DNA from: DASRTE01 sp035656095
GTDB lineage: Bacteria > Actinomycetota > Actinomycetes > Jiangellales > Jiangellaceae
Assembly: GCA_035656095.1 (NCBI GenBank)
Contig: DASRTE010000197.1
Span: forward strand, 1 to 32,594
Direction: 5' to 3'
Length of the DNA stretch: 32,594 nucleotides
This document shows, piece by piece, positions 8,718 to 16,624 of this stretch. The position numbers and the translations under genes were made by a program. Each line of letters begins with the position of its first letter. Within the stretch, counting starts at the first letter, position 1. The notes beneath the pieces were generated by a model that saw nothing but the letters and a program-made list of their open reading frames with translations, did no database searches and was not told the origin of the DNA.

Positions 8718-9497
8718 TCAGGCGCGGGCGAGCGTGCCGAGGTAGAGCTCGATGACCTTCGGGTCGTTGATGAGGTCGCGGCCAGTGCCGGTATAGGCGT
8801 TGCGGCCCTGGTCGAGCACGTACCCGCGGTCGCAGATCTGCAGGCACCGGCGGGCGTTCTGCTCGACCATGACCACCGAGACGCCGGCCTTGTTGATCTC
8901 GCGGGTCCGCAGGAACACCTCGTCCTGCAGCACCGGGGACAGTCCGGCGGACGGCTCGTCGAGCAGGATCACCGACGGGTCGGCCATCAGGGCGCGTCCC
9001 ATGGCGACCATCTGACGCTCGCCGCCGGACAGCGAACCGGTTCGCTGTTTGCGCCGGTCCCCGAGCGCGGCGAACAGACTCGTGACGAAGTCGAACCGCT
9101 CGCTGAACCGCGAGGGGGCCTGGTACAGCCCCATCTGCAGGTTCTCCTCGACGGTCAGGCTCGGGAAGACGTTGTTCGTCTGCGGCACGAACCCGACGCC
9201 CTTGGTGACGAGCCGGTTCGCCTTGAAGTTCGTGATGTCCTCGCCCTTGAGCGTGACGGTTCCCGTGCTCACCCGGACCAGGCCGAACAGCGCCTTGAGC
9301 AGGGTGGACTTGCCGGCACCGTTGGGCCCGATGATGCCGACGATCTCGCCCTCGCTGCAGTACAGGTCGCAGCCGGTCAGGATGTCGACCTCCGGGATGT
9401 ACCCGGCGACGATCTCGTCGGCGCGCAGGATCGCGCCCTCGGCGTGCTCGACGTGCGCGGCACGGTCGAAGCTTGCCTGGTGGTCGGTCGCGCTCAC
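8718..9497 (-). CDS. livF: Branched-chain amino acid ABC transporter ATP-binding protein LivF
   Basis: This is one of two cytoplasmic ATPases that power the Liv importer (259 residues). The Walker A is GPNGAGKST (residues 57-65), the Q-loop is FVPQTNN, the ABC signature is LSGGERQ and the Walker B is VILLDEPSAGLSP; the H-loop position reads VMVEQNARR, as is typical for LivF, where Gln/Asn replaces His context. The C-terminal YLGTLARA resembles other LivF proteins. An N-terminal extension of about 22 residues precedes the ATPase core. The GTG start overlaps the livG stop by 4 bases (GTGA), indicating translational coupling. It is the last gene of the livH-livM-livG-livF operon and ends shortly before the two-way terminator. 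Confidence 0.94.
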   Translation of the reverse strand: MSATDHQASFDRAAHVEHAEGAILRADEIVAGYIPEVDILTGCDLYCSEGEIVGIIGPNGAGKSTLLKALFGLVRVSTGTVTLKGEDITNFKANRLVTKGVGFVPQTNNVFPSLTVEENLQMGLYQAPSRFSERFDFVTSLFAALGDRRKQRTGSLSGGERQMVAMGRALMADPSVILLDEPSAGLSPVLQDEVFLRTREINKAGVSVVMVEQNARRCLQICDRGYVLDQGRNAYTGTGRDLINDPKVIELYLGTLARA

Positions 9498-10507
9498 CGG
9501 TCCTCCTCCTCGCTCGCCGCACCGGTCTGCTCGGCAGCGAGCTCAGCGGCGGCCTCCTGTTCGATCTCGGCGACGACGCTCTCGTCGAGGAGGGTCTGGT
9601 CGTGGTGCGCCCCGAGGTAGGCGTCGATGACACGAGATTCGGACATGACGGCGTCGGGCGGACCCTCGGCGATCACTTTGCCCTGAGCCATGACCAGCAC
9701 CCAGTCGGAGATGTCGCGCACCATGTCCATGTCGTGTTCCACGAACAGCACGGTCATGCCCTGCTCGCGCAGGTCCTTGACGTGGCCGAGCAGCGACTGG
9801 GTCAGCGCCGGGTTCACGCCGGCCATCGGCTCGTCGAGCATCACCATCTCCGGCTCGACCATGAGCGCGCGGGCCATCTCGAGCAGCTTGCGCTGACCGC
9901 CGGAGAGCGATCCGGCGAACTCGTCCCGCTTGGTGTCGAGCGAGAAGCGCGCGAGCAGTTCCTCGGCGCGGGCGGTGATGTCGTCCTCCTGGCCGCGCCA
10001 GAAGCCCGGGAACATGGCCCGCCACACGCTCTCACCACGCTGGCCGATGGCCCCCAGCCGCATGTTCTCGATGACGGTCAGCTTGGCCAGCGCCTTGGTG
10101 AGTTGGAAGGTGCGGACCATGCCGCCCCTGGCCACCTTGTACGCGGGGGTACCCGCCAGGGACCTGCCGTTGAACGTCCAGCTGCCCTGGTCGGGGCGGT
10201 CGAAGCCGGTGAGCAGGTTGAAGAAGGTCGTCTTGCCGGCGCCGTTGGGCCCGATCAGGGCGGTGATCGACCCTCGCTGAACCTCGACGTGGCCCACGTC
10301 GACGGCGGTCAGGCCACCGAACCGACGCAGGACGTCGTCGGTCACCAGGATCGGGTCGGGCTTGCCGGCCCCGGGCTCATGCGGCACGTCGGCCAGTACC
10401 CGCATGGTCTCTTCCTGGCGCGGCGTGGTCGACCTGAGCTCGGCGAGGACGGGCACCTCGCCGACCTCGGCCCGGGTCATGGCCTCCGCGGGAATCTCAT
10501 CGGGCAT
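9494..10507 (-). CDS. livG: Branched-chain amino acid ABC transporter ATP-binding protein LivG
   Basis: This is the second cytoplasmic ATPase of the Liv importer (337 residues). Core motifs are GPNGAGKTTFFNLLTG (Walker A), RTFQLTKALAKLTVIENM (the Q-loop region typical of LivG), LSGGQRKLLEMARALM (signature), MVMLDEPMAGVNP (Walker B) and VLFVEHDMDMV (H-loop). It is longer than the usual 250-280 residues. About 50 residues precede the core (which begins at PILVTDDVLRRFGGL), and an acidic tail of about 35 residues rich in Glu and Ala ends in SEEEDR. The ATG at 10507 overlaps the livM end by 11 bases. Internal ATGs at residues 10 and 35 are alternative starts that would remove much of the N-terminal extension, and I cannot exclude them. 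Confidence 0.93.
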   Translation of the reverse strand: MPDEIPAEAMTRAEVGEVPVLAELRSTTPRQEETMRVLADVPHEPGAGKPDPILVTDDVLRRFGGLTAVDVGHVEVQRGSITALIGPNGAGKTTFFNLLTGFDRPDQGSWTFNGRSLAGTPAYKVARGGMVRTFQLTKALAKLTVIENMRLGAIGQRGESVWRAMFPGFWRGQEDDITARAEELLARFSLDTKRDEFAGSLSGGQRKLLEMARALMVEPEMVMLDEPMAGVNPALTQSLLGHVKDLREQGMTVLFVEHDMDMVRDISDWVLVMAQGKVIAEGPPDAVMSESRVIDAYLGAHHDQTLLDESVVAEIEQEAAAELAAEQTGAASEEEDR

Positions 10508-11486
10508 CGAGCGCGATCTCCTTCCGGTCGCCGAAGATCCCCTGCGGCCGGTAGACGAGGAGCAGGAGCAGGGCGAGCCCGACCAGCATGAACCGGACCG
10601 CCCCGACGTCGTTGCTGTCCATCAGCCAGGTCGGGATTGCTCCGGTTCGAACGAGCCCTTCGAGCGTGCCCGCCGTGAGCTGGAGCAGGCACCAGAAGAT
10701 CATCGATCCGACGACCGGGCCGAGCACCCGGGCGGCCCCGCCCAGGATCAGGATCGTATAGGCGAAGAACGTGAGGTTCGGCGAGTAGAGGTCAGGCTGC
10801 ACCGCGGCCTGCGCGAGGGCGAAGACGAACCCACCGAGCGCGCCGAGTAGGCCGCCGATGATCAGCGACTGCATCTTGTAGTAGTACACGTTCTTGCCCA
10901 GACTGCGCACGGCGTCCTCGTCCTCGCGGATCGCCTTGATCACCCGACCCCACGGGCTGCGCATCAGTGCCCAGACGATCAGGCAGGCGATGACGACCAG
11001 CACCCAGCCGACGGTCAGCACCCAGCCGTTGCGGGAGCTGAACACGAACGGCCCGAATCCGACGTCGTCGGTGTACGGGTTGAGCGCGTAGAAGTCATTG
11101 CTGAAACCGGAGATGCCGTTGGAGCCACCGAACGTGTCACGCAGGGTGACCGACCGGAAGATCAACCGGATGATCTCGGCCGCGGCAATCGTCACGATGG
11201 CCAGATAGTCCGCCCTCAACCGGAGTGTCGGGACACCCAACAGCAAGGCAAGGACGATCACTCCGGCGAACCCGACCACGATGCCGAACCAGAACGGCAG
11301 CCCGAAGATGGTGACGGTCGTGGCCAGCCCGTAAGCAGCGACTGCCAAGAAGCCCGCCTGGCCGAAGTTCAGCAGGCCGGTGTAACCGAAGTGCACGTTC
11401 AATCCGATCGCGGCCAGCGCGAACACGACGGCCTCGGACCCGACGAGCGCCCGAAGGGCATCTCCGGTGATCAGTCCCCAGTCCAC
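10497..11486 (-). CDS. livM: Branched-chain amino acid ABC transporter permease LivM
   Basis: This is a polytopic inner-membrane permease (329 residues) that forms the channel together with LivH. Hydrophobic segments alternate along the length. The LivM hallmarks are GLNVHFGYTGLLNFGQAGFLAVAAYG near the N-terminus, VPTLRLRADYLAIVTIAAAEIIRL in the middle, the cytoplasmic ATPase-coupling loop SPWGRVIKAIREDEDAVRSLGKNV, and LLLLLVYRPQGIFGDRKE at the end. The GTG start at 11486 has a good Shine-Dalgarno, GGAGGGAGAA, just upstream on its strand. It lies 15 bases after the livH stop and overlaps livG, so it is within one operon. Confidence 0.94.
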   Translation of the reverse strand: MDWGLITGDALRALVGSEAVVFALAAIGLNVHFGYTGLLNFGQAGFLAVAAYGLATTVTIFGLPFWFGIVVGFAGVIVLALLLGVPTLRLRADYLAIVTIAAAEIIRLIFRSVTLRDTFGGSNGISGFSNDFYALNPYTDDVGFGPFVFSSRNGWVLTVGWVLVVIACLIVWALMRSPWGRVIKAIREDEDAVRSLGKNVYYYKMQSLIIGGLLGALGGFVFALAQAAVQPDLYSPNLTFFAYTILILGGAARVLGPVVGSMIFWCLLQLTAGTLEGLVRTGAIPTWLMDSNDVGAVRFMLVGLALLLLLVYRPQGIFGDRKEIALDAR

Positions 11487-11501
11487 GTCTTCTCCCTCCG
11501 C

Positions 11502-12806
11502 TCAGCCGACCCGCTCGCGCCGGCCGAGGATGCCCTGCGGCCGGACGAGGAGGACGATGATGAGGACTGCCAGGACCCCGGCGTACTTGAGCTCCGACGG
11601 GATGAACAGCGTCGAGACCTCGACGAAGATGCCGACGATGAGCGCGCCGACCATGGCCCCCCATGCCGTGCCGAGCCCGCCCAGTACGACCGCGGCGAAG
11701 ACCAGCAACAGCACCCGGAAGCCCAAGAGGTAATCGACCTGCTGGATCAGCCCGAACAGAACCCCGGCCAGGGCGGCCAGCGCGGTGCCCACGATCCATA
11801 CCACCGTGATCACCCGGTCGACGTCGATGCCGGACGCGGAGGCCAGCGCCGGGTTGTCCGAAACCGCGCGAGTCGCCTTGCCGATCCGGGTCCTGATCAG
11901 CGCGATCGTCACGAGCGCGAGCGCGCCGGCCGAGATGCCCATGATCCACAGGTCGCGCGGTGCATAGCCGAAGGGCCCGAAGTCCATCGCGCTCTGAATC
12001 ACGAACTGGTCGTAGGAGCGCCGCTGTCCGGTGAAGAAGTACAGGTAGAGGTAGCGCAGGATCAGGCCCAGTCCGATGGAGATGATCATCAAGGCGACCA
12101 GGCCACTGCCGCGTCGGCGCAGCGGGCGCCAGAAGCCGACGTCCTGAGCCCACCCGAACACCCCACCGAGCACGACGGCAAGGACCCCCGCCGCTATGAC
12201 CGGCAGCCCGGCGTTGTTGAGCCACCAGGCAACGATCGCCCCGAGCGTGACGAGCTCGCCGTGCCCGAAGTTGGTCAGCCCCATCGTGCCGAAGATCAGC
12301 GAGAGCCCGAGCGCCGCGAGGCCGAGGACCAGTCCGAACCGCAGCCCGTTGGCGACCAGCTGCCAAATCTGGCCGAACCCGGCGGTATCGGACGTCCCCT
12401 CGGCTGGCACGTCAGTGCCCGTTCCTCCGCCCTCGGTGCCGCCGGGTTCGCCGACCCGGAAGAGTACGGCCTTGTCCTGCAGGGGGTTGACGGTCGTCGC
12501 GATGGTGTCGGCCACCACGCCCGGCACGTCGTCGGGAAGCGTCTCGGTGTCCAGGACGACCTCGTACTCGCCCGGGCCGGGCACCGAGATCTCCCATGCG
12601 CCGTCGGCGTCGGTCTCGACCGAACCCACCTCGCCGTCGTCGTCGGAGACGGTGATGGTCACACCCTCGACGGGTACGCCGTCGTTCCTGAGAAATCCGC
12701 GGATCGACTCGGGGGCTTCCTCGTCCTGCGCCCACGCCGTTCCCGTCCCGACGACGACGGCAAGGGCCGCGAGGAGCCCCGCAACAGCCACTGCCAGCCT
12801 GCGCAC
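11502..12806 (-). CDS. livH: LivH permease fused to an N-terminal signal peptide and extracellular beta-sandwich-like domain
   Basis: This is the second membrane permease of the Liv importer (434 residues from this start). The C-terminal part, from about residue 145, is a normal LivH: LVLGLAALGLSLIFGTMGLTNFGHGELVTLGA, the coupling loop TRIGKATRAVSDNPALASASGIDVDRV, and LLLVFAAVVLGGLGTAWGAMVGA, ending VRPQGILGRRERVG. It is preceded by a signal-peptide-like segment (residues 1-26, ending TAWA), a domain of about 85 residues (SIRGFLRNDGVPVEGVTITV, then GSVETDADGAWEISVPGPGEYEVVL) that resembles carboxypeptidase-regulatory/prealbumin-like domains, and a Gly/Thr/Glu linker. The GTG at 12806 is chosen because GGAGGT (12816-12821) lies 9 bases upstream; the frame remains open to 12905 without a better site. 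Confidence 0.92.
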   Translation of the reverse strand: MRRLAVAVAGLLAALAVVVGTGTAWAQDEEAPESIRGFLRNDGVPVEGVTITVSDDDGEVGSVETDADGAWEISVPGPGEYEVVLDTETLPDDVPGVVADTIATTVNPLQDKAVLFRVGEPGGTEGGGTGTDVPAEGTSDTAGFGQIWQLVANGLRFGLVLGLAALGLSLIFGTMGLTNFGHGELVTLGAIVAWWLNNAGLPVIAAGVLAVVLGGVFGWAQDVGFWRPLRRRGSGLVALMIISIGLGLILRYLYLYFFTGQRRSYDQFVIQSAMDFGPFGYAPRDLWIMGISAGALALVTIALIRTRIGKATRAVSDNPALASASGIDVDRVITVVWIVGTALAALAGVLFGLIQQVDYLLGFRVLLLVFAAVVLGGLGTAWGAMVGALIVGIFVEVSTLFIPSELKYAGVLAVLIIVLLVRPQGILGRRERVG

Positions 12807-12815
12807 CTGCGGTGT

Positions 12816-12821
12816 ACCTCC
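12816..12821 (-). promoter_or_regulatory. Shine-Dalgarno site that fixes the livH start
   Basis: On the minus strand this reads GGAGGT, 9 bases before the GTG at 12806. It supports a start directly at the signal peptide rather than at the upstream ATG-like positions in the open frame. Confidence 0.7.
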
Positions 12822-12887
12822 GGTCAGGGTCAGGGATCGGGCCACGATCCGCGGAGAGCGCGGAACGTCGCCTTTGTCTGGTGCGGG

Positions 12888-12893
12888 AGCATA
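12888..12893 (-). promoter_or_regulatory. Candidate -10 box of the livHMGF operon
   Basis: On the minus strand this reads TATGCT and would give a leader of roughly 75 bases before livH. A CACC-A-GGTG inverted repeat lies just upstream (around 12903-12911). No -35 is recognisable, so this is tentative. Confidence 0.3.
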
Positions 12894-12946
12894 GCCCCTG
12901 CACACCAGGTGCGGTGCCTAAACGGCTCCTGAATCCGTACCGAAAC

Positions 12947-13729
12947 CTACCCGCGCACCGCCGCGACCAGCGCGACGAGCACCGGCGCGACCACCAGCGC
13001 GGGCAGGAGGTCGCCGACCGGCAACGGTTTGATGCGCAGCAGCCGCAGTCCGACGCCGACGAGCAGCAGGCCGCCAACGGCAGTGAGAGCTGCCACGTAC
13101 CCGTCGCCGAGTACCCCACCGGCGAGCAGACCCACCAGGGTCAGCGTGCCCTGGACGGCAGCGACGACGAGCGCGCTGGCCATGACGCCCCACCCGAAGG
13201 ACGCGGCGAAGGCCACCGCGGCGAAGCCGTCGAGTGCGGACTTGAGCGCCAGCTGCTGGTAGCCGAGACCCAGCCCGTCCGACAGCGAGCCCAGAATGGT
13301 CAGCGGGCCGACGCAGAAGACGAGCGAGGCCGTGACGAATCCCTCGACGAAGCGGCGCCGGTCCGCGCCGGCGGCATCGCTCACCGCACCCGGACGGTCG
13401 CGGCGGCGTGGCGCCGAGAGCCGCCGCTGCAACGCGGCACCGAGACCCTCGAGCCGGGTCTCGATGCGGAGCAACGACCCGGCGATCCCCCCGAGGGCGA
13501 GGGCTCCCAGCACGACGAGGACCGGTCCCGAGGCGCCGACCAGCCGGGTCAGGTCCGGGTCGAGGACCGCCGCGGCCGACACGGCGGCGATGAGCAGTGT
13601 GGTGAGGCCGAGCCCGTCGGTGACCACGTCCCTGGTGCGCTGGGGCAGCCGGTGACCCAGGAGCAGCCCGATGCCCGCTCCGGCCACGACCGTGACGACG
13701 TTGAGGACCGTGCCGAATCCGCGGAACAT
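12947..13729 (-). CDS. DUF554 family membrane protein
   Basis: This 260-residue polytopic membrane protein has the DUF554 (YdfK-like) layout: an N-terminal GTVLNVVTVVAGAGIGLLLGHRLP, a central FVEGFVTASLVFCVGPLTILGSLSDGL and ALKSALDGFAAVAFAASFGWGVMASAL, then GVGLRLLRIKPLPVGDLLPALVVAPVL at the C-terminus. A charged, Arg-rich loop separates the two halves (around residues 100-127). The biochemical role of this family is unknown; transport has been proposed but not shown here. The ATG at 13729 has GGAGGA a few bases upstream; the frame is open further (to 13765) but without a ribosome-binding site. It is divergent from polA, with about 85 bases between the two starts, so the promoters share this gap. 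Confidence 0.88.
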   Translation of the reverse strand: MFRGFGTVLNVVTVVAGAGIGLLLGHRLPQRTRDVVTDGLGLTTLLIAAVSAAAVLDPDLTRLVGASGPVLVVLGALALGGIAGSLLRIETRLEGLGAALQRRLSAPRRRDRPGAVSDAAGADRRRFVEGFVTASLVFCVGPLTILGSLSDGLGLGYQQLALKSALDGFAAVAFAASFGWGVMASALVVAAVQGTLTLVGLLAGGVLGDGYVAALTAVGGLLLVGVGLRLLRIKPLPVGDLLPALVVAPVLVALVAAVRG

Positions 13730-13802
13730 GGCGCTTCCTCCGGGTTCGCGTGGCGCGAGCAGCACCCGGGGCGGGTGTGCTGGCGGTGTCGGACGCCACG
13801 GC

Positions 13803-13808
13803 TAGTGT
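13803..13808 (+). promoter_or_regulatory. -10 box of a leaderless polA promoter
   Basis: TAGTGT fits TANNNT and lies 7 bases before the GTG at 13816. Upstream GTGs in the same frame (13750, 13807) lie before or inside this box and would be outside the transcript. A hairpin (CACCC/GGGTG) is present around 13763-13778. Confidence 0.45.
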
Positions 13809-13815
13809 GGCCGCC

Positions 13816-16503
13816 GTGGGCGAGAGGGACGCGCGGTCGAGGCTGCTCCTGTTGGACGGACATTCGCTGGCCTATCGGGCGTTCTACGCCCTGCCGGTCG
13901 AGAACTTCTCCACCACGACCGGTCAGCCGACCAACGCGGTCTACGGCTTCACCTCGATGCTCATCAACGTCCTGCGCGACGAGGCGCCCACCCACGTCGC
14001 GGTCGCCTTCGACGTCTCCCGGCAGACCTTCCGCAGCGAGACGTTCGCGGCCTACAAGGCCAACCGCTCGGCGTCCCCGAGCGAGTTCAGCGGCCAGGTG
14101 AGCCTGGTCAAGGAGGTCCTCGCCGCGCTGCGGATCGAGACGGTGGAGAAGGCGGGCTACGAGGCCGACGACGTCATCGCCACGCTCACCACCCGGGCGG
14201 AGGCCGACGGGTTCGACGTCCTCATCTGCACCGGCGACCGCGACGCCTACCAACTCGTCAGCGACCACGTCACCGTCCTCTATCCGCGCAAGGGTGTCTC
14301 CGATCTGGTCCGGACGACGCCCGAGGTGTTGCAGGAGAAGTACGGGCTGACCCCCGCGCAGTATCCCGACTACGCGGCGTTGCGCGGTGACCCGTCGGAC
14401 AACCTGCCCAACATTCCCGGTGTGGGTGAGAAGACCGCGGCCCGCTGGGTCGCCCAGTACGGCTCCCTGGAGGAGCTGGTCGACCATGCCGACGAGGTCA
14501 AAGGCAAGTCGGGCGACCTGCTGCGGGCCCACCTGGGCCAGGTCCTCACCAACCGGCAGCTCACCGAGCTGGTGCGCGACGTGCCGCTCGACCTCCGCAG
14601 CGACGACCTGGCTCTGCGCCCCTGGGACCGCGAGGAGGTGCACCGGCTCTTCGACACGTTGCAGTTCCGGGTGCTCCGCGACCGTCTGTACCAGACCCTG
14701 GAGGCCGCGGTCCCGGAGGCCGACCAGGGGTTCGACGTCGACGCCGTGCGCCCCGGGCCGGGCGCGCTGGGCCCCTGGCTCGCAACCCACACCGGGCCGG
14801 ATCCCGTCGGCGTGTCGGTCCGCGGCTACTGGGGTCGGGGTACGGGCGAGGCCACGGAGATCGCCGTGGCGACGGACGGGGGGGCGGCAGCGTGGTTCGA
14901 CCCCTCGGCGATCGATCCGGCCGACGACGCCGCCTTCGCCGCCTGGCTCGACGATCCCGACCGCCCGAAGGTCCTCCACGACGCGAAGGGACCGCTGCAC
15001 GCGCTGGTGGCTCGCGGGTGGACGGTTCGGGGGTTGGCCAGCGACACCGCGCTGTCCGCCTTCGTGGCGTTGCCGGGCCAGCGGTCCTACGACCTCGCCG
15101 ACCTGGTCCTGCGCTTCCTGCATCGTGAGCTGCGCGCCGAGGACGGGGGAGCGGGAGAGCTCCAACTCTCCCTCGACGGTGGCGACGAGACCCGGGTCGG
15201 CGAGGGCGAGGCGGTGCGGGCACGTGCGGTGCTCGACCTGTCCGGGGTTCTCGACGACGAGCTCGAGAAACGTGGCGGACGGCGCCTGCTCGACGAGGTG
15301 GAGCTCCCATTGGTCGGCGTGCTCGCGTCGATGGAGCGGGCCGGAATCGCCGTCGACGTCGATCGGCTCGAGTCGCTTGAGTCGTCGTTCGGCGACGCCG
15401 TGAAGCGGGCAGCGGACGACGCGTACGCGGCGATCGGCCACGAGGTCAACCTGGGTTCACCGAAGCAACTGCAGGTCGTGCTCTTCGACGACCTCCAGAT
15501 GCCGAAGACCAAGCGCACGAAGACCGGCTACACCACCGATGCCGATGCGCTGGCCGAGCTCTATACCAAGACGGAGCACCCGTTCCTCGAGGCGCTGCTG
15601 CGGCACCGTGACGCGTCACGGCTGCGGGTCACCGTCGAAGGTCTGCTCAAGAGCGTCGACGACGACGGCCGGATCCGCACGACGTACAACCAGACGATTG
15701 CGTCGACAGGCCGGCTGTCCTCCACCGATCCCAACCTGCAGAACATCCCGATCCGCACCGACGAAGGCCGCCAGATCCGCGAGGCGTTCATCGTCGGCCC
15801 GGAGTGCGAGGCACTGCTCAGCGCCGACTACAGCCAGATCGAGATGCGGATCATGACCCACCTGTCCGACGACGACGGCCTGGCCGAGGCCTTCGCGTCG
15901 GGTACCGACTTCCATGCGATCACCGCCGCCCGGGTGTTCGGTGTGCCCGCGGACGAGGTGACGGGCAGCATGCGGGCCCGGATCAAGGTGATGAACTTCG
16001 GACTTGCCTACGGCTTGTCCGCCTACGGCCTGTCGCGTCAGCTCGGTGTCGACGCCGCCGAGGCGCAGGCGCTCATGGACGAGTACTTCCAGCGGTTCGG
16101 CGGGGTTCGCGACTACCTCGCCGAGGTCGTCGACCAGGCCCGATACGAGGGCTACACCGAGACCATCCTGGGCCGCCGTCGCTATTTGCCCGACCTCACC
16201 AGCGACAACCGCCAGCGCCGCGAGATGGCGGAGCGGATGGCCCTCAACGCACCGATCCAGGGTTCGGCCGCCGACATCATCAAGGTCGCGATGCTCGGTG
16301 TCGACGCGGCGCTGCGGGCCGAGGGCCTGAAGTCGCGGATGCTGCTCCAGGTGCACGACGAGCTCGTGCTCGAGGTGGCGTCCGGCGAGCGCGACACCGT
16401 CGAGAAGCTCGTCCGCCGGGAGATGGGCTCCGCCTACCCCCTTCGGGTTCCGCTGGACGTCTCGGTCGGCGTCGGGCGCACCTGGCAGGACGCCGGCCAC
16501 TGA
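13816..16503 (+). CDS. polA: DNA polymerase I
   Basis: This is a repair and Okazaki-fragment-processing polymerase of 895 residues from the chosen start. The 5'-nuclease domain occupies about residues 1-290 (LLLLDGHSLAYRAFYALP, GYEADDVIATL, CTGDRDAYQLV, GDPSDNLPNIPGVGEKTA). Residues about 310-490 have the 3'-5' exonuclease fold, but the first catalytic motif (normally D-x-E) reads GVSVRGY, so proofreading should be absent, as in Taq and mycobacterial PolA. The polymerase domain has motif A at Asp671 (ADYSQIEMR), motif B at Lys724 (RIKVMNFGLAYG) and motif C at 847-849 (HDE). The GTG at 13816 is preferred because of the -10 box 7 bases upstream; GTGs at 13750 and 13807 are alternatives. Divergent from the DUF554 gene. 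Confidence 0.96.
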   Translation: MGERDARSRLLLLDGHSLAYRAFYALPVENFSTTTGQPTNAVYGFTSMLINVLRDEAPTHVAVAFDVSRQTFRSETFAAYKANRSASPSEFSGQVSLVKEVLAALRIETVEKAGYEADDVIATLTTRAEADGFDVLICTGDRDAYQLVSDHVTVLYPRKGVSDLVRTTPEVLQEKYGLTPAQYPDYAALRGDPSDNLPNIPGVGEKTAARWVAQYGSLEELVDHADEVKGKSGDLLRAHLGQVLTNRQLTELVRDVPLDLRSDDLALRPWDREEVHRLFDTLQFRVLRDRLYQTLEAAVPEADQGFDVDAVRPGPGALGPWLATHTGPDPVGVSVRGYWGRGTGEATEIAVATDGGAAAWFDPSAIDPADDAAFAAWLDDPDRPKVLHDAKGPLHALVARGWTVRGLASDTALSAFVALPGQRSYDLADLVLRFLHRELRAEDGGAGELQLSLDGGDETRVGEGEAVRARAVLDLSGVLDDELEKRGGRRLLDEVELPLVGVLASMERAGIAVDVDRLESLESSFGDAVKRAADDAYAAIGHEVNLGSPKQLQVVLFDDLQMPKTKRTKTGYTTDADALAELYTKTEHPFLEALLRHRDASRLRVTVEGLLKSVDDDGRIRTTYNQTIASTGRLSSTDPNLQNIPIRTDEGRQIREAFIVGPECEALLSADYSQIEMRIMTHLSDDDGLAEAFASGTDFHAITAARVFGVPADEVTGSMRARIKVMNFGLAYGLSAYGLSRQLGVDAAEAQALMDEYFQRFGGVRDYLAEVVDQARYEGYTETILGRRRYLPDLTSDNRQRREMAERMALNAPIQGSAADIIKVAMLGVDAALRAEGLKSRMLLQVHDELVLEVASGERDTVEKLVRREMGSAYPLRVPLDVSVGVGRTWQDAGH

Positions 16504-16624
16504 GCACGGGTCTGCCTCGGTGATCGACAAGGCTGCGGATCACAGTGGGCGAGGGGGTGGCACGACGGCGCCGAACGTGGCACCGTCGACAGAGAGACAG
16601 CGGACACCGAAGGGAGGCCGCGTC

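Noticed and set aside
8296..9633. 445-codon minus-strand frame overlapping livF, livG and the livK end
   Set aside because: It spans the two-way terminator and consists of Arg/Pro-rich shadow sequence, while livF in the neighbouring frame has all ATPase motifs.
11391..12932. 513-codon plus-strand frame antisense to livH and livM
   Set aside because: Asp/Gln/Arg-rich shadow of transmembrane genes; no motif or ribosome-binding site.
13549..15441. 630-codon minus-strand open frame across polA
   Set aside because: Codon third-position bias follows polA, the translation is rich in Arg, Gly and Val with no recognisable domain, and it also crosses the DUF554 gene on the same strand in another frame.
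16504..16624. Possible c-di-AMP riboswitch before the transglycosylase gene
   Set aside because: Such riboswitches precede some actinobacterial wall hydrolase genes, but the 121-base gap shows none of the conserved sequence and is short for it.
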